A DNA stretch of 64,000 bases from Variovorax sp. PBS-H4 (lineage in GTDB: Bacteria > Pseudomonadota > Gammaproteobacteria > Burkholderiales > Burkholderiaceae_C), in contig NZ_LR594675.1 of NCBI RefSeq assembly GCF_901827205.1, positions 1,674,001 through 1,738,000 on the forward strand, read 5' to 3'. Each line of letters opens with the position of its first letter. The first letter of the stretch is position 1. This document shows positions 35,561-43,948 of the stretch, in pieces. Both the position numbers and the translations under genes were made by a program. The notes below the pieces were generated by a model. That model saw only the letters and a list, made by a program, of their open reading frames with translations, did no database searches and was not told the origin of the DNA.

Positions 35561-35767
35561 ATGGCCTACGAGCTGCTGAGAAAAATTGCCGGCGCTTCGT
35601 TACCGATAACGCTGAGTTCAGAGGCGGACATCGAGAACTTGCGCGTCCTTCGGGATGCGGGCTACGTGAAAGCCGAGTTGCCGCCGCAAGGCAGGCCGGC
35701 TCCTGCCGTCGTGACCGCGCTGACACCGCTCGGTCGCACGGCCATGCGCCACTTCGGGGGCGGCTAG
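35561..35767 (+). CDS. Small hypothetical protein (68 aa)
   Basis: The ATG at 35561 follows GGAGG by five bases. The product, MAYELLRKIAGASLPITLSS and so on, is soluble with no membrane helix. The pattern LRDAGYVKAELPP...ALTPLGR resembles the wing of a winged-helix protein, where a residue stretch separates 'level of resistance' strands, but the family is not identified. It is followed by 212 bp holding a candidate RNA and a terminator. Confidence 0.6.
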   Translation: MAYELLRKIAGASLPITLSSEADIENLRVLRDAGYVKAELPPQGRPAPAVVTALTPLGRTAMRHFGGG

Positions 35768-35842
35768 GCTCTGTCCGTTGTGCGTGCGCGACGTTGATGG
35801 GAGCGAATCGGCAGCGCACCCAGTTAAGATTGCGGCACGGTG

Positions 35843-35946
35843 GGGCGCCCGGTGCGGGCTTCCAAGCCGCCTTCAAAGGCGGCCGGAGCTTTTCGCAGCG
35901 CGCCCGAGAGCCGCACACAGGGGGCCCCTCGACAGGGGCTTTTTTT
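35843..35946 (+). ncRNA. Candidate structured small RNA or leader
   Basis: Nested pairings span this gap: GGGCGC (35843-35848) with GCGCCC (35900-35905), TGCG (35853-35856) with CGCA (35894-35897), and GCTTCC (35858-35863) with GGAGC (35885-35889). They are capped by a perfect hairpin GCCGCCTT-CA-AAGGCGGC (35866-35883). A U-tailed terminator hairpin ends it at 35946. TAAGAT at 35825 could be a -10 box; no clear -35 is at normal spacing. It may be an independent sRNA or the attenuated leader of the histidine kinase gene. I do not recognise a known RNA family. Confidence 0.4.
35924..35946 (+). terminator. Rho-independent terminator upstream of the histidine kinase
   Basis: GCCCCT-CGAC-AGGGGC followed by seven T is a textbook intrinsic terminator. 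It ends 33 bp before the kinase start, so it either closes an upstream transcript (small gene or RNA) or attenuates the kinase mRNA. Confidence 0.8.
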
Positions 35947-35979
35947 ATGGCCGGACTGACATCGGAGGGACCGTGAGCC

Positions 35980-37416
35980 ATGATGGGTAATTCGTCCTTC
36001 GCGGGGCTTGGCAACTCGTCCTTTGCCAGCCTCACGCCGGCGCCGGCCTCTGCCGACGAGGCCGAACCGTGGGTGCGCGGCGAGCTGATCCGCAGCCTGA
36101 TGCGGGCCTCGCGCGGCTCCTACCTGCTGGCTGCGGCGCTGATGCCGGCGATGGTGGGCCTGAGCTGGGGGCATGTACCCGCCTGGCAACTCTTCGTCTG
36201 GCTGGCCATCGGCATCAGTGCCACGGCTTGCCGCATCTGGGGGGAGCAGGTCTACGGCCGCCACTATGCCGATCGCGATTCCGCCGCCCAGCAGTACTTC
36301 GTCGAACGCTACCGGCATCTCTGGAGCGCCAGCGCGTTCGCCTGGGGCCTGTCGATCCTGATCTTCTTCGAGCGCACGCCGCTGGTGAACCAGTTCATGA
36401 GCTGGCTTATCGTCGCCGGCGTGGCCACTTTCCCGCTCAACGGGCTGGCGCTGCATCCGCCGCTGCTCAAGCGCTACGTCAACACGCTGTTCGTCACCAT
36501 GCTGGCGGCGATCGTCTTCCGCGTCATCGAGCTCAAGTTCGAGCGCCCGCATTTCCATTACGGTTTCCTGCTGCTGCCGGGGCTGCACTGGTGGCTGCTC
36601 CTGCGCGCCGGCCGGCGCATCCACGAGACTGCGCGCAACAGCTTCGAGCTGCTGTTCCACAACCACATCCTGATCAACTCGCTGACCCAGCAGCGCCAGG
36701 CGGCCGTGTCGGCCGTGGCAATGAAGAACCGCTTTCTTGCGAGCGCGGCGCACGACATGCGCCAGCCGGTGCTGGCGCTGTCGCTCTACGCCGACTGGCT
36801 GCGCAACGAGCCGGAACTCGTGGCCGAAATCGCGCCGAAGATCGTGCGCGCCACGCACGCGGTCAATGCCTTGTTCGACTCGCTGTTCGACCTGGCCCGC
36901 ATCGACTCGGGCCAGGTTCGGCTGCACATCGAGCGGGTCGACGTTGCCCAGCTGCTGCACGACCTCGAGCTGCAGTACCGCCCGGTCGCCGAGGCCAAGG
37001 GCCTGAGCTTCCGCATGCACGTGAGCTCCGGCACGGTGCTGACCGACCCGATCCGCGTGCGCCGCATGATCGGCAACCTGCTGGCCAATGCCATCAAGTA
37101 CACGGCCGAGGGCGGCGTGCTGCTGGCTTCGCGCCACACCCGGGACGGCCTGCGGGTGGAGGTGTGGGACACCGGCATCGGCATCGCGCGCGAGCACCTG
37201 CGCGACGTGTTCCTGGAGTTCTACAAGGTCGCTGACCACGCTGGTACGTCCGATGGCTTCGGCCTCGGCCTGGCGATCGTGGCGCGGCTGTCGCACGCGC
37301 TGGGCCATCCCGTGAGCGTGCGCTCCAGGCTCGGCCGCGGCAGCGTGTTCCGTGTGGCCCTGCACGACGCCGACGAGTCGCAAGCCCAGACCCGCATCTC
37401 CGGCGCGGTCGGATAA
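35980..37416 (+). CDS. Membrane sensor histidine kinase (HDxRQP type)
   Basis: This 478-residue kinase has about six hydrophobic segments between residues 45 and 210. The phospho-acceptor His258 is in ASAAHDMRQPV, the N box NLLANAIKYT is at 366-375, G1 is DTGIGIA (397-403) and G2 is GFGLGLAIV (426-434). There is no PAS or receiver domain. The N-terminus repeats GNSSFA twice. GGAGGG precedes the ATG at 35980. It is convergent with, and probably partners, the LuxR-type regulator ending at 37494, with a shared terminator between them. HDxRQP-type kinases often have NarL-family partners. Confidence 0.93.
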   Translation: MMGNSSFAGLGNSSFASLTPAPASADEAEPWVRGELIRSLMRASRGSYLLAAALMPAMVGLSWGHVPAWQLFVWLAIGISATACRIWGEQVYGRHYADRDSAAQQYFVERYRHLWSASAFAWGLSILIFFERTPLVNQFMSWLIVAGVATFPLNGLALHPPLLKRYVNTLFVTMLAAIVFRVIELKFERPHFHYGFLLLPGLHWWLLLRAGRRIHETARNSFELLFHNHILINSLTQQRQAAVSAVAMKNRFLASAAHDMRQPVLALSLYADWLRNEPELVAEIAPKIVRATHAVNALFDSLFDLARIDSGQVRLHIERVDVAQLLHDLELQYRPVAEAKGLSFRMHVSSGTVLTDPIRVRRMIGNLLANAIKYTAEGGVLLASRHTRDGLRVEVWDTGIGIAREHLRDVFLEFYKVADHAGTSDGFGLGLAIVARLSHALGHPVSVRSRLGRGSVFRVALHDADESQAQTRISGAVG

Positions 37417-37417
37417 G

Positions 37418-37447
37418 AAAAAAAGCCGCCTCGCAGGGCGGCTTTTT
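37418..37447. terminator. Bidirectional terminator between kinase and regulator
   Basis: GCCGCC (37425-37430) pairs with GGCGGC (37437-37442), flanked by A7 on the left and T5 on the right. The A and T tracts make it functional in both directions. It separates the convergent kinase and response-regulator genes. Confidence 0.85.
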
Positions 37448-37493
37448 CGTTCCAGGAACACCGCGGAACCGGCGTTGCCGGGCCGCTGAAGAG

Positions 37494-38096
37494 CTAGCTG
37501 TTACTGGAGAGCAGCCCGTTCGTGCGGGCATGGTGCAGCGCTTGCGTGCGGCTCTTGACGCCAAGACGCCTGAAGAGTCGCCACAGGTGCACCTTCACCG
37601 TGTGCTCGCTGATGTCGAGCTCGGTCGCGATGTCGCGGTTGCTCATGCCCTGGTCCAGCATGGCGATCAGTTGGGTCTGGCGCTTCGAGAGCTTGCTGCT
37701 GGCCGCGGCCACCGGTTCCTCGGCCTCGGTATCGGCCATCAAGAGCCCCCGCAGCGCGGCGGTGAGCTCGGCCGAACTGGCCGACTTCTCGATGTAGGTG
37801 TCCGCGCCGGCCTCGATGCAGGCCTCTTCCATGTCGCCGGCCGGCGAGGCCGAGTAGACCGCCACCGGCACGTCGGGATAGATCTTCTTCACCGCGATCA
37901 CTCCCGAAACCCCCGTCACGTCGGGAAGCTTCAGGTCGAGGCAGAACAGGCCAGGCTCCCCATGCTGCTTGACCGCGCTGGCCAGCTTGTCCAGCCGTTC
38001 GAGCTCCACGATGGTCTCAGCCGGCCGCAGGCGCCGCAGCACCATCACGATGGCGTCGCGCATCAAGGGGTGGTCGTCGATGACATAGATACTCAT
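37494..38096 (-). CDS. LuxR/NarL-family response regulator
   Basis: This 200-residue two-domain regulator has the receiver acidic pair in VIDDHPL, the phospho-Asp in LFCLDLKLPD (about 54) and Lys in YIEKSAS (about 104). The helix-turn-helix is LSKRQTQLIAMLDQGMSNRDIATELDISEHTVKVHL (around 135-170, in part). The start at 38096 begins MSIYVIDDHP. It faces the histidine kinase and is the likely partner. It could bind DNA at unknown promoters. Confidence 0.94.
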   Translation of the reverse strand: MSIYVIDDHPLMRDAIVMVLRRLRPAETIVELERLDKLASAVKQHGEPGLFCLDLKLPDVTGVSGVIAVKKIYPDVPVAVYSASPAGDMEEACIEAGADTYIEKSASSAELTAALRGLLMADTEAEEPVAAASSKLSKRQTQLIAMLDQGMSNRDIATELDISEHTVKVHLWRLFRRLGVKSRTQALHHARTNGLLSSNS

Positions 38097-38117
38097 AACT
38101 TTTTTCTCACTGTATGC

Positions 38118-38135
38118 GGGCCGGCTGGCCGGCCC
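38118..38135. terminator. Hairpin between trpS and the response-regulator gene
   Basis: GGGCCGG-CTGG-CCGGCCC is a 7-bp perfect stem located 26 bp beyond the trpS stop on the minus strand and 20 bp before the response-regulator start. No U run follows, so termination is uncertain; it may instead sit in a leader. Confidence 0.35.
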
Positions 38136-38161
38136 TTGTTGGTCGCGCGGAGTTCTTCGTC

Positions 38162-39496
38162 TCAGTCGCTCGTGTCGCCCGTGGCTTCGGCAGCGAGCGC
38201 TTCGAGTGCGTCCGTTGCCGCGCGCATGTTCGCATTGTCGATGGGTTCGAGTTGCGCGGCGAGCAAGGCCAGGGCCGCGCCGCGCTGTTCCCTCAGCGTG
38301 CCGATCGCGCGGCCCGCGTCTTGCGGCGATGCGAAACCCAAGCTTTGTAACAGTTGTGAGCCGTGTTCGTCGAGCAGCTTGAAATAAAAAAGCCCATCCT
38401 TGTCCCGGTATTGCTTGAATGCGGGCCTGGCGGCCCTCGCCGCCTTGGGCCTGGCCGTGCCACGGCTGCCCGCAGCCGCGAGGTTGCGCAGGCCGACCGC
38501 ATGGCGCAATTCGGCCATGAAGGGGCGTGAGATCGCCCGGGCCTTTTCGGCACCGGCCAGCAGGATCTTCTCGATCTGCGCCGGGTCATTGACCAGGGCC
38601 TCGTACTGCGCGCGCATGGGTGCGATCTCGCGGTCGATGCGCTCGAACAGGCGCTGCTTGGCATCGCCCCAGGCAATGCCCTCGACGAAGGCGCGCCGCA
38701 GCGTTTCGGTTTCCTCGGCGTCGGCAAAGGCCTGGTAGATCTGGAACAGCGCCGAGCCCTCGGTGTCCTTGGGCTCGCCGGGAGCGCGGGAGTCCGTCAC
38801 GATGCCTGCGATCAGCTTCTGCAGCTGGGCGCGCGGGGCGAAGAGCGGGATGGTGTTGTCGTAGCTCTTGCTCATCTTGCGGCCGTCGAGGCCCGGCAGC
38901 GTAGCCACTGCGTCGTCGATCTCGGCCTCGGGCAGGGTGAAGTGCTCGCCGTAGAGGTGGTTGAAGCGCTGTCCCATGTCGCGCGCCATCTCGATGTGCT
39001 GGATCTGGTCACGCCCCACCGGCACCTTGTGGGCGTTGAACATCAGGATGTCGGCGCCCATCAGCACCGGGTACATGAACAGGCCGGCGCTGACGTCGGC
39101 GTCCGGGTCCTCGCCGCGCGCGGCGTTCTTGTCCACTTGCGCCTTGTAGGCATGGGCGCGGTTCAGCAGGCCTTTGCCGGTGACGCAGGTCAGCAGCCAG
39201 GTCAGCTCCGGAATCTCGGGGATGTCGGATTGGCGATAGAAGGTCACCCGCTGCGGATCGAGGCCGCAGGCCAGCCAGGTCGCCGCGATCTCCAGCGTGG
39301 AGCGCTGGATGCGCGCGGGCTCGTCGACCTTGATCAGCGCGTGGTAGTCGGCGAGGAAATAGAAGCTCTGCACATGGGCTTCGCGGCTGAAACGAACAGA
39401 GGGGCGCACCGAGCCGACGTAGTTGCCCAGGTGCGGCGTGCCGCTCGTGGTGATGCCGGTGAGGAAGCGAAGGGGCTTGGAGGAGGAACTTGCCAT
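38162..39496 (-). CDS. trpS: Tryptophan-tRNA ligase with C-terminal extension
   Basis: This class I synthetase charges tRNA-Trp. The HIGH-like motif is TPHLGNY (20-26) and KMSKS is at 207-211. At 444 residues it is about 100 longer than E. coli TrpS. The excess is a C-terminal tail after residue about 345, starting with a Lys/Arg/Ala-rich linker (RPKAARAARP) and then KQYRDKDGLFYFKLLD, which resembles domains added to some betaproteobacterial TrpS. It is last in the leftward string with the M50 protease, YciO, DMT and PHP genes. Confidence 0.96.
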   Translation of the reverse strand: MASSSSKPLRFLTGITTSGTPHLGNYVGSVRPSVRFSREAHVQSFYFLADYHALIKVDEPARIQRSTLEIAATWLACGLDPQRVTFYRQSDIPEIPELTWLLTCVTGKGLLNRAHAYKAQVDKNAARGEDPDADVSAGLFMYPVLMGADILMFNAHKVPVGRDQIQHIEMARDMGQRFNHLYGEHFTLPEAEIDDAVATLPGLDGRKMSKSYDNTIPLFAPRAQLQKLIAGIVTDSRAPGEPKDTEGSALFQIYQAFADAEETETLRRAFVEGIAWGDAKQRLFERIDREIAPMRAQYEALVNDPAQIEKILLAGAEKARAISRPFMAELRHAVGLRNLAAAGSRGTARPKAARAARPAFKQYRDKDGLFYFKLLDEHGSQLLQSLGFASPQDAGRAIGTLREQRGAALALLAAQLEPIDNANMRAATDALEALAAEATGDTSD

Positions 39497-39509
39497 GGGA
39501 GGAGCGTAG

Positions 39510-40181
39510 TCAGCGCGGCAGCGCCGTGACGGGCGAGATGAGCAGGCCGATGGCCTGGTAACCGAAGCTCATCAGCGGGCGCAGCCACCAGGTGCCGACG
39601 ATGCCGGCGACGACCAGGCCCATGACGATGAAGAAACCGTGGGGCTCGATGCGCGCGAGGAAGTCCTGAGCGCCGCCACGCGGCACCAGGCCGGCGAGCA
39701 CCCGGCCGCCGTCCAGCGGGGGCAGCGGGAACAGGTTGAAGGCCCACATCACGAGATTGACCAGAACGCCGCCGCGCGCCATCTCGAGGAAGAAGGTCTC
39801 CTCGACGCCTGCGGCACGCATCAGCACGAAGGCCAGCGCCCACAAAATAGCCTGGATGAAGTTCGAGGCCGGGCCGGCCAGCGCCACCCAGATCTGGTCG
39901 CGCTTCGGATGGCGCAGCCGGCCGAAGTTGACCGGCACCGGCTTGGCATAGCCGAACAGGAAGGCACCGGAGGTGGCGAAATAGAGCAGCAACGGCATCA
40001 GGATGGTGCCGATGGGGTCGATATGCTTGACCGGATTGAGCGTCACGCGGCCCATCATCCACGCCGTCTGGTCGCCCAGGTAGCGGGCCACGTAGCCGTG
40101 AGCCGCCTCGTGCACCGTGATCGCGAAGATCACGGGCAGTGCATAGATCAGCACTTTTTCGATCAGATTGGAGATATCCAC
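39510..40181 (-). CDS. Site-2 protease family membrane metalloprotease (M50)
   Basis: This 223-residue intramembrane protease has the zinc motif HEAAH at 24-28 in the first helix, and the second ligand region PLPPLDGGRVL near residue 150. About six hydrophobic segments are visible. It is the minimal class without PDZ or CBS domains. Substrates are unknown; proteins of this type sit beside trpS in many Burkholderiales genomes. It is 13 bp upstream of trpS. Confidence 0.93.
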   Translation of the reverse strand: MDISNLIEKVLIYALPVIFAITVHEAAHGYVARYLGDQTAWMMGRVTLNPVKHIDPIGTILMPLLLYFATSGAFLFGYAKPVPVNFGRLRHPKRDQIWVALAGPASNFIQAILWALAFVLMRAAGVEETFFLEMARGGVLVNLVMWAFNLFPLPPLDGGRVLAGLVPRGGAQDFLARIEPHGFFIVMGLVVAGIVGTWWLRPLMSFGYQAIGLLISPVTALPR

Positions 40182-40228
40182 CGAACCATTGTCTCAGACG
40201 GCCCCGGCCTGGCCAGGGGCGCAGACCT

Positions 40229-40864
40229 TCACAGGCCCAGTACCGCCAGCGGCCCCCGGCCCTCGCGCACCAGCACCGGCTCGCCGCCGGTGCCCATGGG
40301 CGTCAAGTCGACCACGGTCGTGGGTTCGGAAGGGCAGGCGCCGCAGGCGATGACCGCGCCGATCTGCTTCTCGAAGCGATCGCGGATCATCTGCGCATCA
40401 TTGAGTGCCTCGGTCTCGCCGGGCGGGATCAGGGTGGTGGCCAGCAGCGGCTCCCCGTGCAGCATGAGCAGTTCGCCCAGCACCTTGTGGTCGGGCACGC
40501 GCAGGCCGATGGTCTTGCGCTGGGGATGGCTGACCCGACGTGGCACTTCCTTGGTGGCCTCCAGCAGGAAGGTGTACGGGCCCGGCGTCGCTGCCTTCAG
40601 GAGACGGTACTGCTTGTTGTCCACCTTTGCATAGCTCGAGAGCTCGCTCAGGTCGCGGCACAAGAGGGTGAGGTGGTGCTTCTCGTCGACCTGCCGGATG
40701 CGGCGCAGCTGGTCGACCGCGTCCTTGTCGTCCAGATGGCAGGCCAGGGCGTAGCTCGAGTCGGTGGGCACCGCCACGATCTCGCCGCGCGCCAGCAGCG
40801 CGGCTGCCTGCTTGAGCAGGCGCTGCTGAGGGTTGTCCGGATGAAGTTCGAAGTACTGGGCCAT
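40229..40864 (-). CDS. YciO/Sua5/YrdC-family protein
   Basis: The start at 40864 (MAQYFELHP) is preferred to an upstream ATG because it matches the usual YciO N-terminus. The 211-residue protein has the dsRNA-binding YrdC fold: GEIVAVPTDSSYALACHL and KHHLTLLCRDLSE are conserved. Such proteins relate to threonylcarbamoyl-AMP synthase in tRNA t6A formation, but the YciO branch has weaker or unclear activity. Two genes downstream in the same operon encode the protease and trpS. Confidence 0.9.
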   Translation of the reverse strand: MAQYFELHPDNPQQRLLKQAAALLARGEIVAVPTDSSYALACHLDDKDAVDQLRRIRQVDEKHHLTLLCRDLSELSSYAKVDNKQYRLLKAATPGPYTFLLEATKEVPRRVSHPQRKTIGLRVPDHKVLGELLMLHGEPLLATTLIPPGETEALNDAQMIRDRFEKQIGAVIACGACPSEPTTVVDLTPMGTGGEPVLVREGRGPLAVLGL

Positions 40865-40906
40865 GTGTTCGATGCATTCTGCCGGCAAACGGAGGCGGGG
40901 GCCTGC

Positions 40907-41857
40907 TCAGGACTCCGCAGGCTCGATCGGCTCTCTCCGCTCACGCACCGTGAGCCAGGCGCCGGCGGCGCCGCACACCGCGATCATCGAGATGCCGATC
41001 AGCGACACCCGGTCCGGTACCTGCGAGAAGACCAGCCAGCCGCCGAGCATGGCAAAGGCAATCTGGGCGTAGAGGTAGGGCGTGAGGGTGGAGGCCGGCG
41101 CGCGCTGGTACGCCAGGATCAGGATGAAGTGCCCGACCGTGCCCATGAAGCCCATCAGGCACAGCAGCGCCCACCAGTTCCAGCCCGGCAGCGCCGCCCA
41201 GGCGAAGGGCAGGGCGAGCGACGCCAGCAGCGTGCCCACCCAGCCGGTGTAGAAGTGCATGGTCAGCGGGTTCTCGGTGCGGGCCAGCTTGCTGGTGAGC
41301 ACCTGGAACCAGGCGTTGGTCAGCACGAGTCCGATGGGCAGCAGCACGGCCCAGCTCAAGGCCTCGCTGCCCGGGCGGAGGATGACGAGCGTGCCGATGA
41401 AGCCGCCCGCCACCAGCACCCAGCGAAGCGGCGACACCTGCTCGTGGAGCGTCGTCGCGGCCAGCAGGGTGATGACCAGCGGCGCGATCAGCACGATCGA
41501 GGTGAACTCCGCCAGGGGCATGTAGCGCAGGCTGAAGAAGGCCAGCGTGCTCGAGGTCAGGAGCAGCGCCCCGCGAAGCATCTGGTATCTCGGGTGCTTG
41601 GTGCGCAGCAGCGCCGTGCCCTTCAGCGGCAGCAGCACGGCGGTGGTCGCCACCGCCTGGAAGGCGTAACGGAACCACACGCCCATGAGGATCGGCACGC
41701 CGGCGGTCGAGAGCTTGGTGGCGCTGTCCAGCGTGGCAAAGCAGGCCACGGCCAGCATGAGCAGCCCGATGCCGGCCAGGATGCGCTCGGATTCGAGGTC
41801 GCGCGTGCGCTTGCGCTCCGCCAGGCCGCCAGTCGTCGTCGTGCTCGGGCTGCTCAC
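40907..41857 (-). CDS. DMT-superfamily (EamA) transporter
   Basis: I start at GTG 41857, which overlaps the PHP gene stop by 4 bp (GTGA); the longer frame would run 79 bp into that gene. The 316-residue protein has about ten hydrophobic helices in two EamA repeats, e.g. GIGLLMLAVACFATLDS and LIAPLVITLLAATTL. It is an inner-membrane exporter or permease of unknown solute. The C-terminus is acidic (PIEPAES). Confidence 0.88.
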   Translation of the reverse strand: MSSPSTTTTGGLAERKRTRDLESERILAGIGLLMLAVACFATLDSATKLSTAGVPILMGVWFRYAFQAVATTAVLLPLKGTALLRTKHPRYQMLRGALLLTSSTLAFFSLRYMPLAEFTSIVLIAPLVITLLAATTLHEQVSPLRWVLVAGGFIGTLVILRPGSEALSWAVLLPIGLVLTNAWFQVLTSKLARTENPLTMHFYTGWVGTLLASLALPFAWAALPGWNWWALLCLMGFMGTVGHFILILAYQRAPASTLTPYLYAQIAFAMLGGWLVFSQVPDRVSLIGISMIAVCGAAGAWLTVRERREPIEPAES

Positions 41858-42708
41858 TGGATCCGGTCTTCGAGCAGTTCCCACACCGGGGTCAGCTTGC
41901 CCGGGAGCAGCGGCAATTTGCCGAGGTCGCAATGGCTTTCATCGGGGCTGTGGAAATCACTCCCGCGCGACGCGGCGAAGCCGAATTCCAGCGCCTTGTC
42001 GGCGTATTCGACGTACTCCGCCGGCGAATGGCTGCCGGTCACCACCTCGATGGCCCGGCCGCCGTGTTCCTTGAACTCGAGGAACAGCGCATATTCCTCG
42101 TTCGCCGTGAACTTGTAGCGCCCCGGATGCGCGATCACGGCGAGGCCATGGGCCTGGGTGATCCAGTGCACCGCGTCCTTCAGTGCGGCCCAGCGGTGCG
42201 GCACGTAGCCCGGCTTGCCTTCGGTGAGGAACTTGCGAAACACCTCGGCGGTGTCGCGGCAATGGCCTTGCTCGACCAGGAAGCGAGCGAAATGGGTGCG
42301 CGAGATCAGCTCGGGATTGCCCACGAACTTGAGCGCGCCTTCGTAGGCGCCCTGGATGCCCACTTGGGCCAAGCCGTCCGCCATTTCCTGGGCACGCCGT
42401 CCCCGGCCGCCGCGGGTGGCGTAGAGCCCCTCGCTGATGGCGGCGTCGTGCGGGTCGAAGCCGAGCCCGACGATGTGCACCGTCTCGTTCGCGAAGGTGA
42501 CCGAGATCTCGGTGCCGGTGAGATAGCGCATGCCCTGCGCCCGCGCTGCCGCGGCTGCAAGGTGCTGGCCGCCAATCTCGTCATGGTCGGTCAGGGACCA
42601 GAGCTCGACGCCGTTTGCGGCGGCGCGGGCCGCCAGTTCCTCGGGAGTGAGGGTGCCGTCGGATACCACGGAGTGGCAGTGCAGGTCGGCGTTCAGGATG
42701 GAAGACAC
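41854..42708 (-). CDS. PHP-domain phosphatase (3',5'-nucleoside bisphosphate phosphatase-like)
   Basis: This 284-residue PHP enzyme has DLHCHSVVSDG (8-18) and SLTDHDEIGG, which hold the metal-binding His and Asp residues, plus later ligands in VIAHPGRYKF and RGSDFHSPDE. It matches the YciV/RnaM type, which removes the 3' phosphate of pAp and trims RNA 5' ends. It opens the leftward string. A CATGGGC-N7-GCCCATG inverted repeat lies at 42732-42752 in its upstream region. Confidence 0.92.
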   Translation of the reverse strand: MSSILNADLHCHSVVSDGTLTPEELAARAAANGVELWSLTDHDEIGGQHLAAAAARAQGMRYLTGTEISVTFANETVHIVGLGFDPHDAAISEGLYATRGGRGRRAQEMADGLAQVGIQGAYEGALKFVGNPELISRTHFARFLVEQGHCRDTAEVFRKFLTEGKPGYVPHRWAALKDAVHWITQAHGLAVIAHPGRYKFTANEEYALFLEFKEHGGRAIEVVTGSHSPAEYVEYADKALEFGFAASRGSDFHSPDESHCDLGKLPLLPGKLTPVWELLEDRIQ

Positions 42709-42960
42709 CCGGTGAATCTTATTCCTTCTTGCATGGGCTTGCAGGGCCCATGGGGACTGCGGAGCTTGCTATCGAACGAATAGCAGTCGGAGGATGGGTG
42801 CAACGGCCGGCAGCGCCGAGCCAGGTCGCGAGCTTCGCCAGCACGCCGTTCGCCCTTCATGTCAGGGTTGTGACGACGCCGGCGGCCGATGCCGTCCGTC
42901 ACAAGCCCGTCATTGCCGACCGGCAGGATGGTGCTTTTTCTTCCGTCTTTTCGAGGCCCC

Positions 42961-43878
42961 ATGACGCTGCCCAGCACCCTCAGCGACCAGGACGAACTGA
43001 TGCAGCGCATCGCGCGCGATCTGATCGACAGCTATGACGAAGAACTGGAACTCGAGATCGAGGACCGCAACCCGGACGAGCTCGAGTCGGGCCAGCCGGC
43101 CGACAAGGCAGCTCGCCGTGCCTACTTCAAGGAGCTGTTCCGCCTGCAGGGCGAGCTGGTCAAGCTGCAGGACTGGGTGCAGCACAGTCGCCAGAAGGTG
43201 GTGATCCTTTTCGAGGGCCGCGACGCGGCGGGCAAGGGCGGGGTGATCAAGCGCATCACCCAGCGGCTCAATCCTCGGGTGGCCCGTGTCGCAGCGCTGC
43301 CGGCACCCAACGACCGCGAGCGCACCCAGTGGTACTTCCAACGCTACGTGGCGCACCTGCCGGCCGCCGGCGAGATGGTGCTGTTCGACCGCAGCTGGTA
43401 CAACCGCGCCGGCGTCGAGCACGTGATGGGCTTCTGCACCGACGACGAATACGAGGAGTTCTTCCGCACGGTGCCCGACTTCGAGCGCATGCTGGTGCGC
43501 TCCGGCATCAAGCTCATCAAGTACTGGTTCTCGATCACCGACGAGGAGCAGCACATGCGGTTCCTGGGGCGCATCCACGACCCGCTCAAGCAGTGGAAGC
43601 TCAGCCCGATGGACCTTGAGTCCCGCCGCCGCTGGGAGGAATACACCAAGGCCAAGGAAACCATGCTGGAGCGCACGCATATCGAGGAAGCGCCCTGGTG
43701 GGTCGTGCAGGCCGTCGACAAGAAGAAAGCGCGCCTGAACTGCATCACCCATCTGCTCGGCCAGATGCCCTACCAGGAGGTGCCGCACGCGCCGATCGCA
43801 CTGCCCGCGCGCGAGCGCCACGCGGACTACCTGCGCCTGCCGGTGCCGGCGTCGATGTACGTGCCCGAGGTCTACTAG
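42961..43878 (+). CDS. ppk2: Polyphosphate kinase 2
   Basis: The 305-residue protein transfers phosphate between polyphosphate and nucleotides. Walker A EGRDAAGKGG (85-94) and Walker B FDRSWYNRAGVEH are diagnostic, and HMRFLGRIHDPLKQWKLSP is the conserved lid region. The ATG at 42961 gives the normal N-terminus; upstream codons in frame do not look coding. It is divergent from the PHP gene across 252 bp. A perfect 14-bp palindrome (GGCGCCGCGGCGCC) directly follows the stop and may help termination. Confidence 0.95.
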   Translation: MTLPSTLSDQDELMQRIARDLIDSYDEELELEIEDRNPDELESGQPADKAARRAYFKELFRLQGELVKLQDWVQHSRQKVVILFEGRDAAGKGGVIKRITQRLNPRVARVAALPAPNDRERTQWYFQRYVAHLPAAGEMVLFDRSWYNRAGVEHVMGFCTDDEYEEFFRTVPDFERMLVRSGIKLIKYWFSITDEEQHMRFLGRIHDPLKQWKLSPMDLESRRRWEEYTKAKETMLERTHIEEAPWWVVQAVDKKKARLNCITHLLGQMPYQEVPHAPIALPARERHADYLRLPVPASMYVPEVY

Positions 43879-43948
43879 GGCGCCGCGGCGCCGCTTATGG
43901 CGCGGAAGCTGCTAAGGTGCGGAGCCGAACCCGGCCCACGCACGCACC

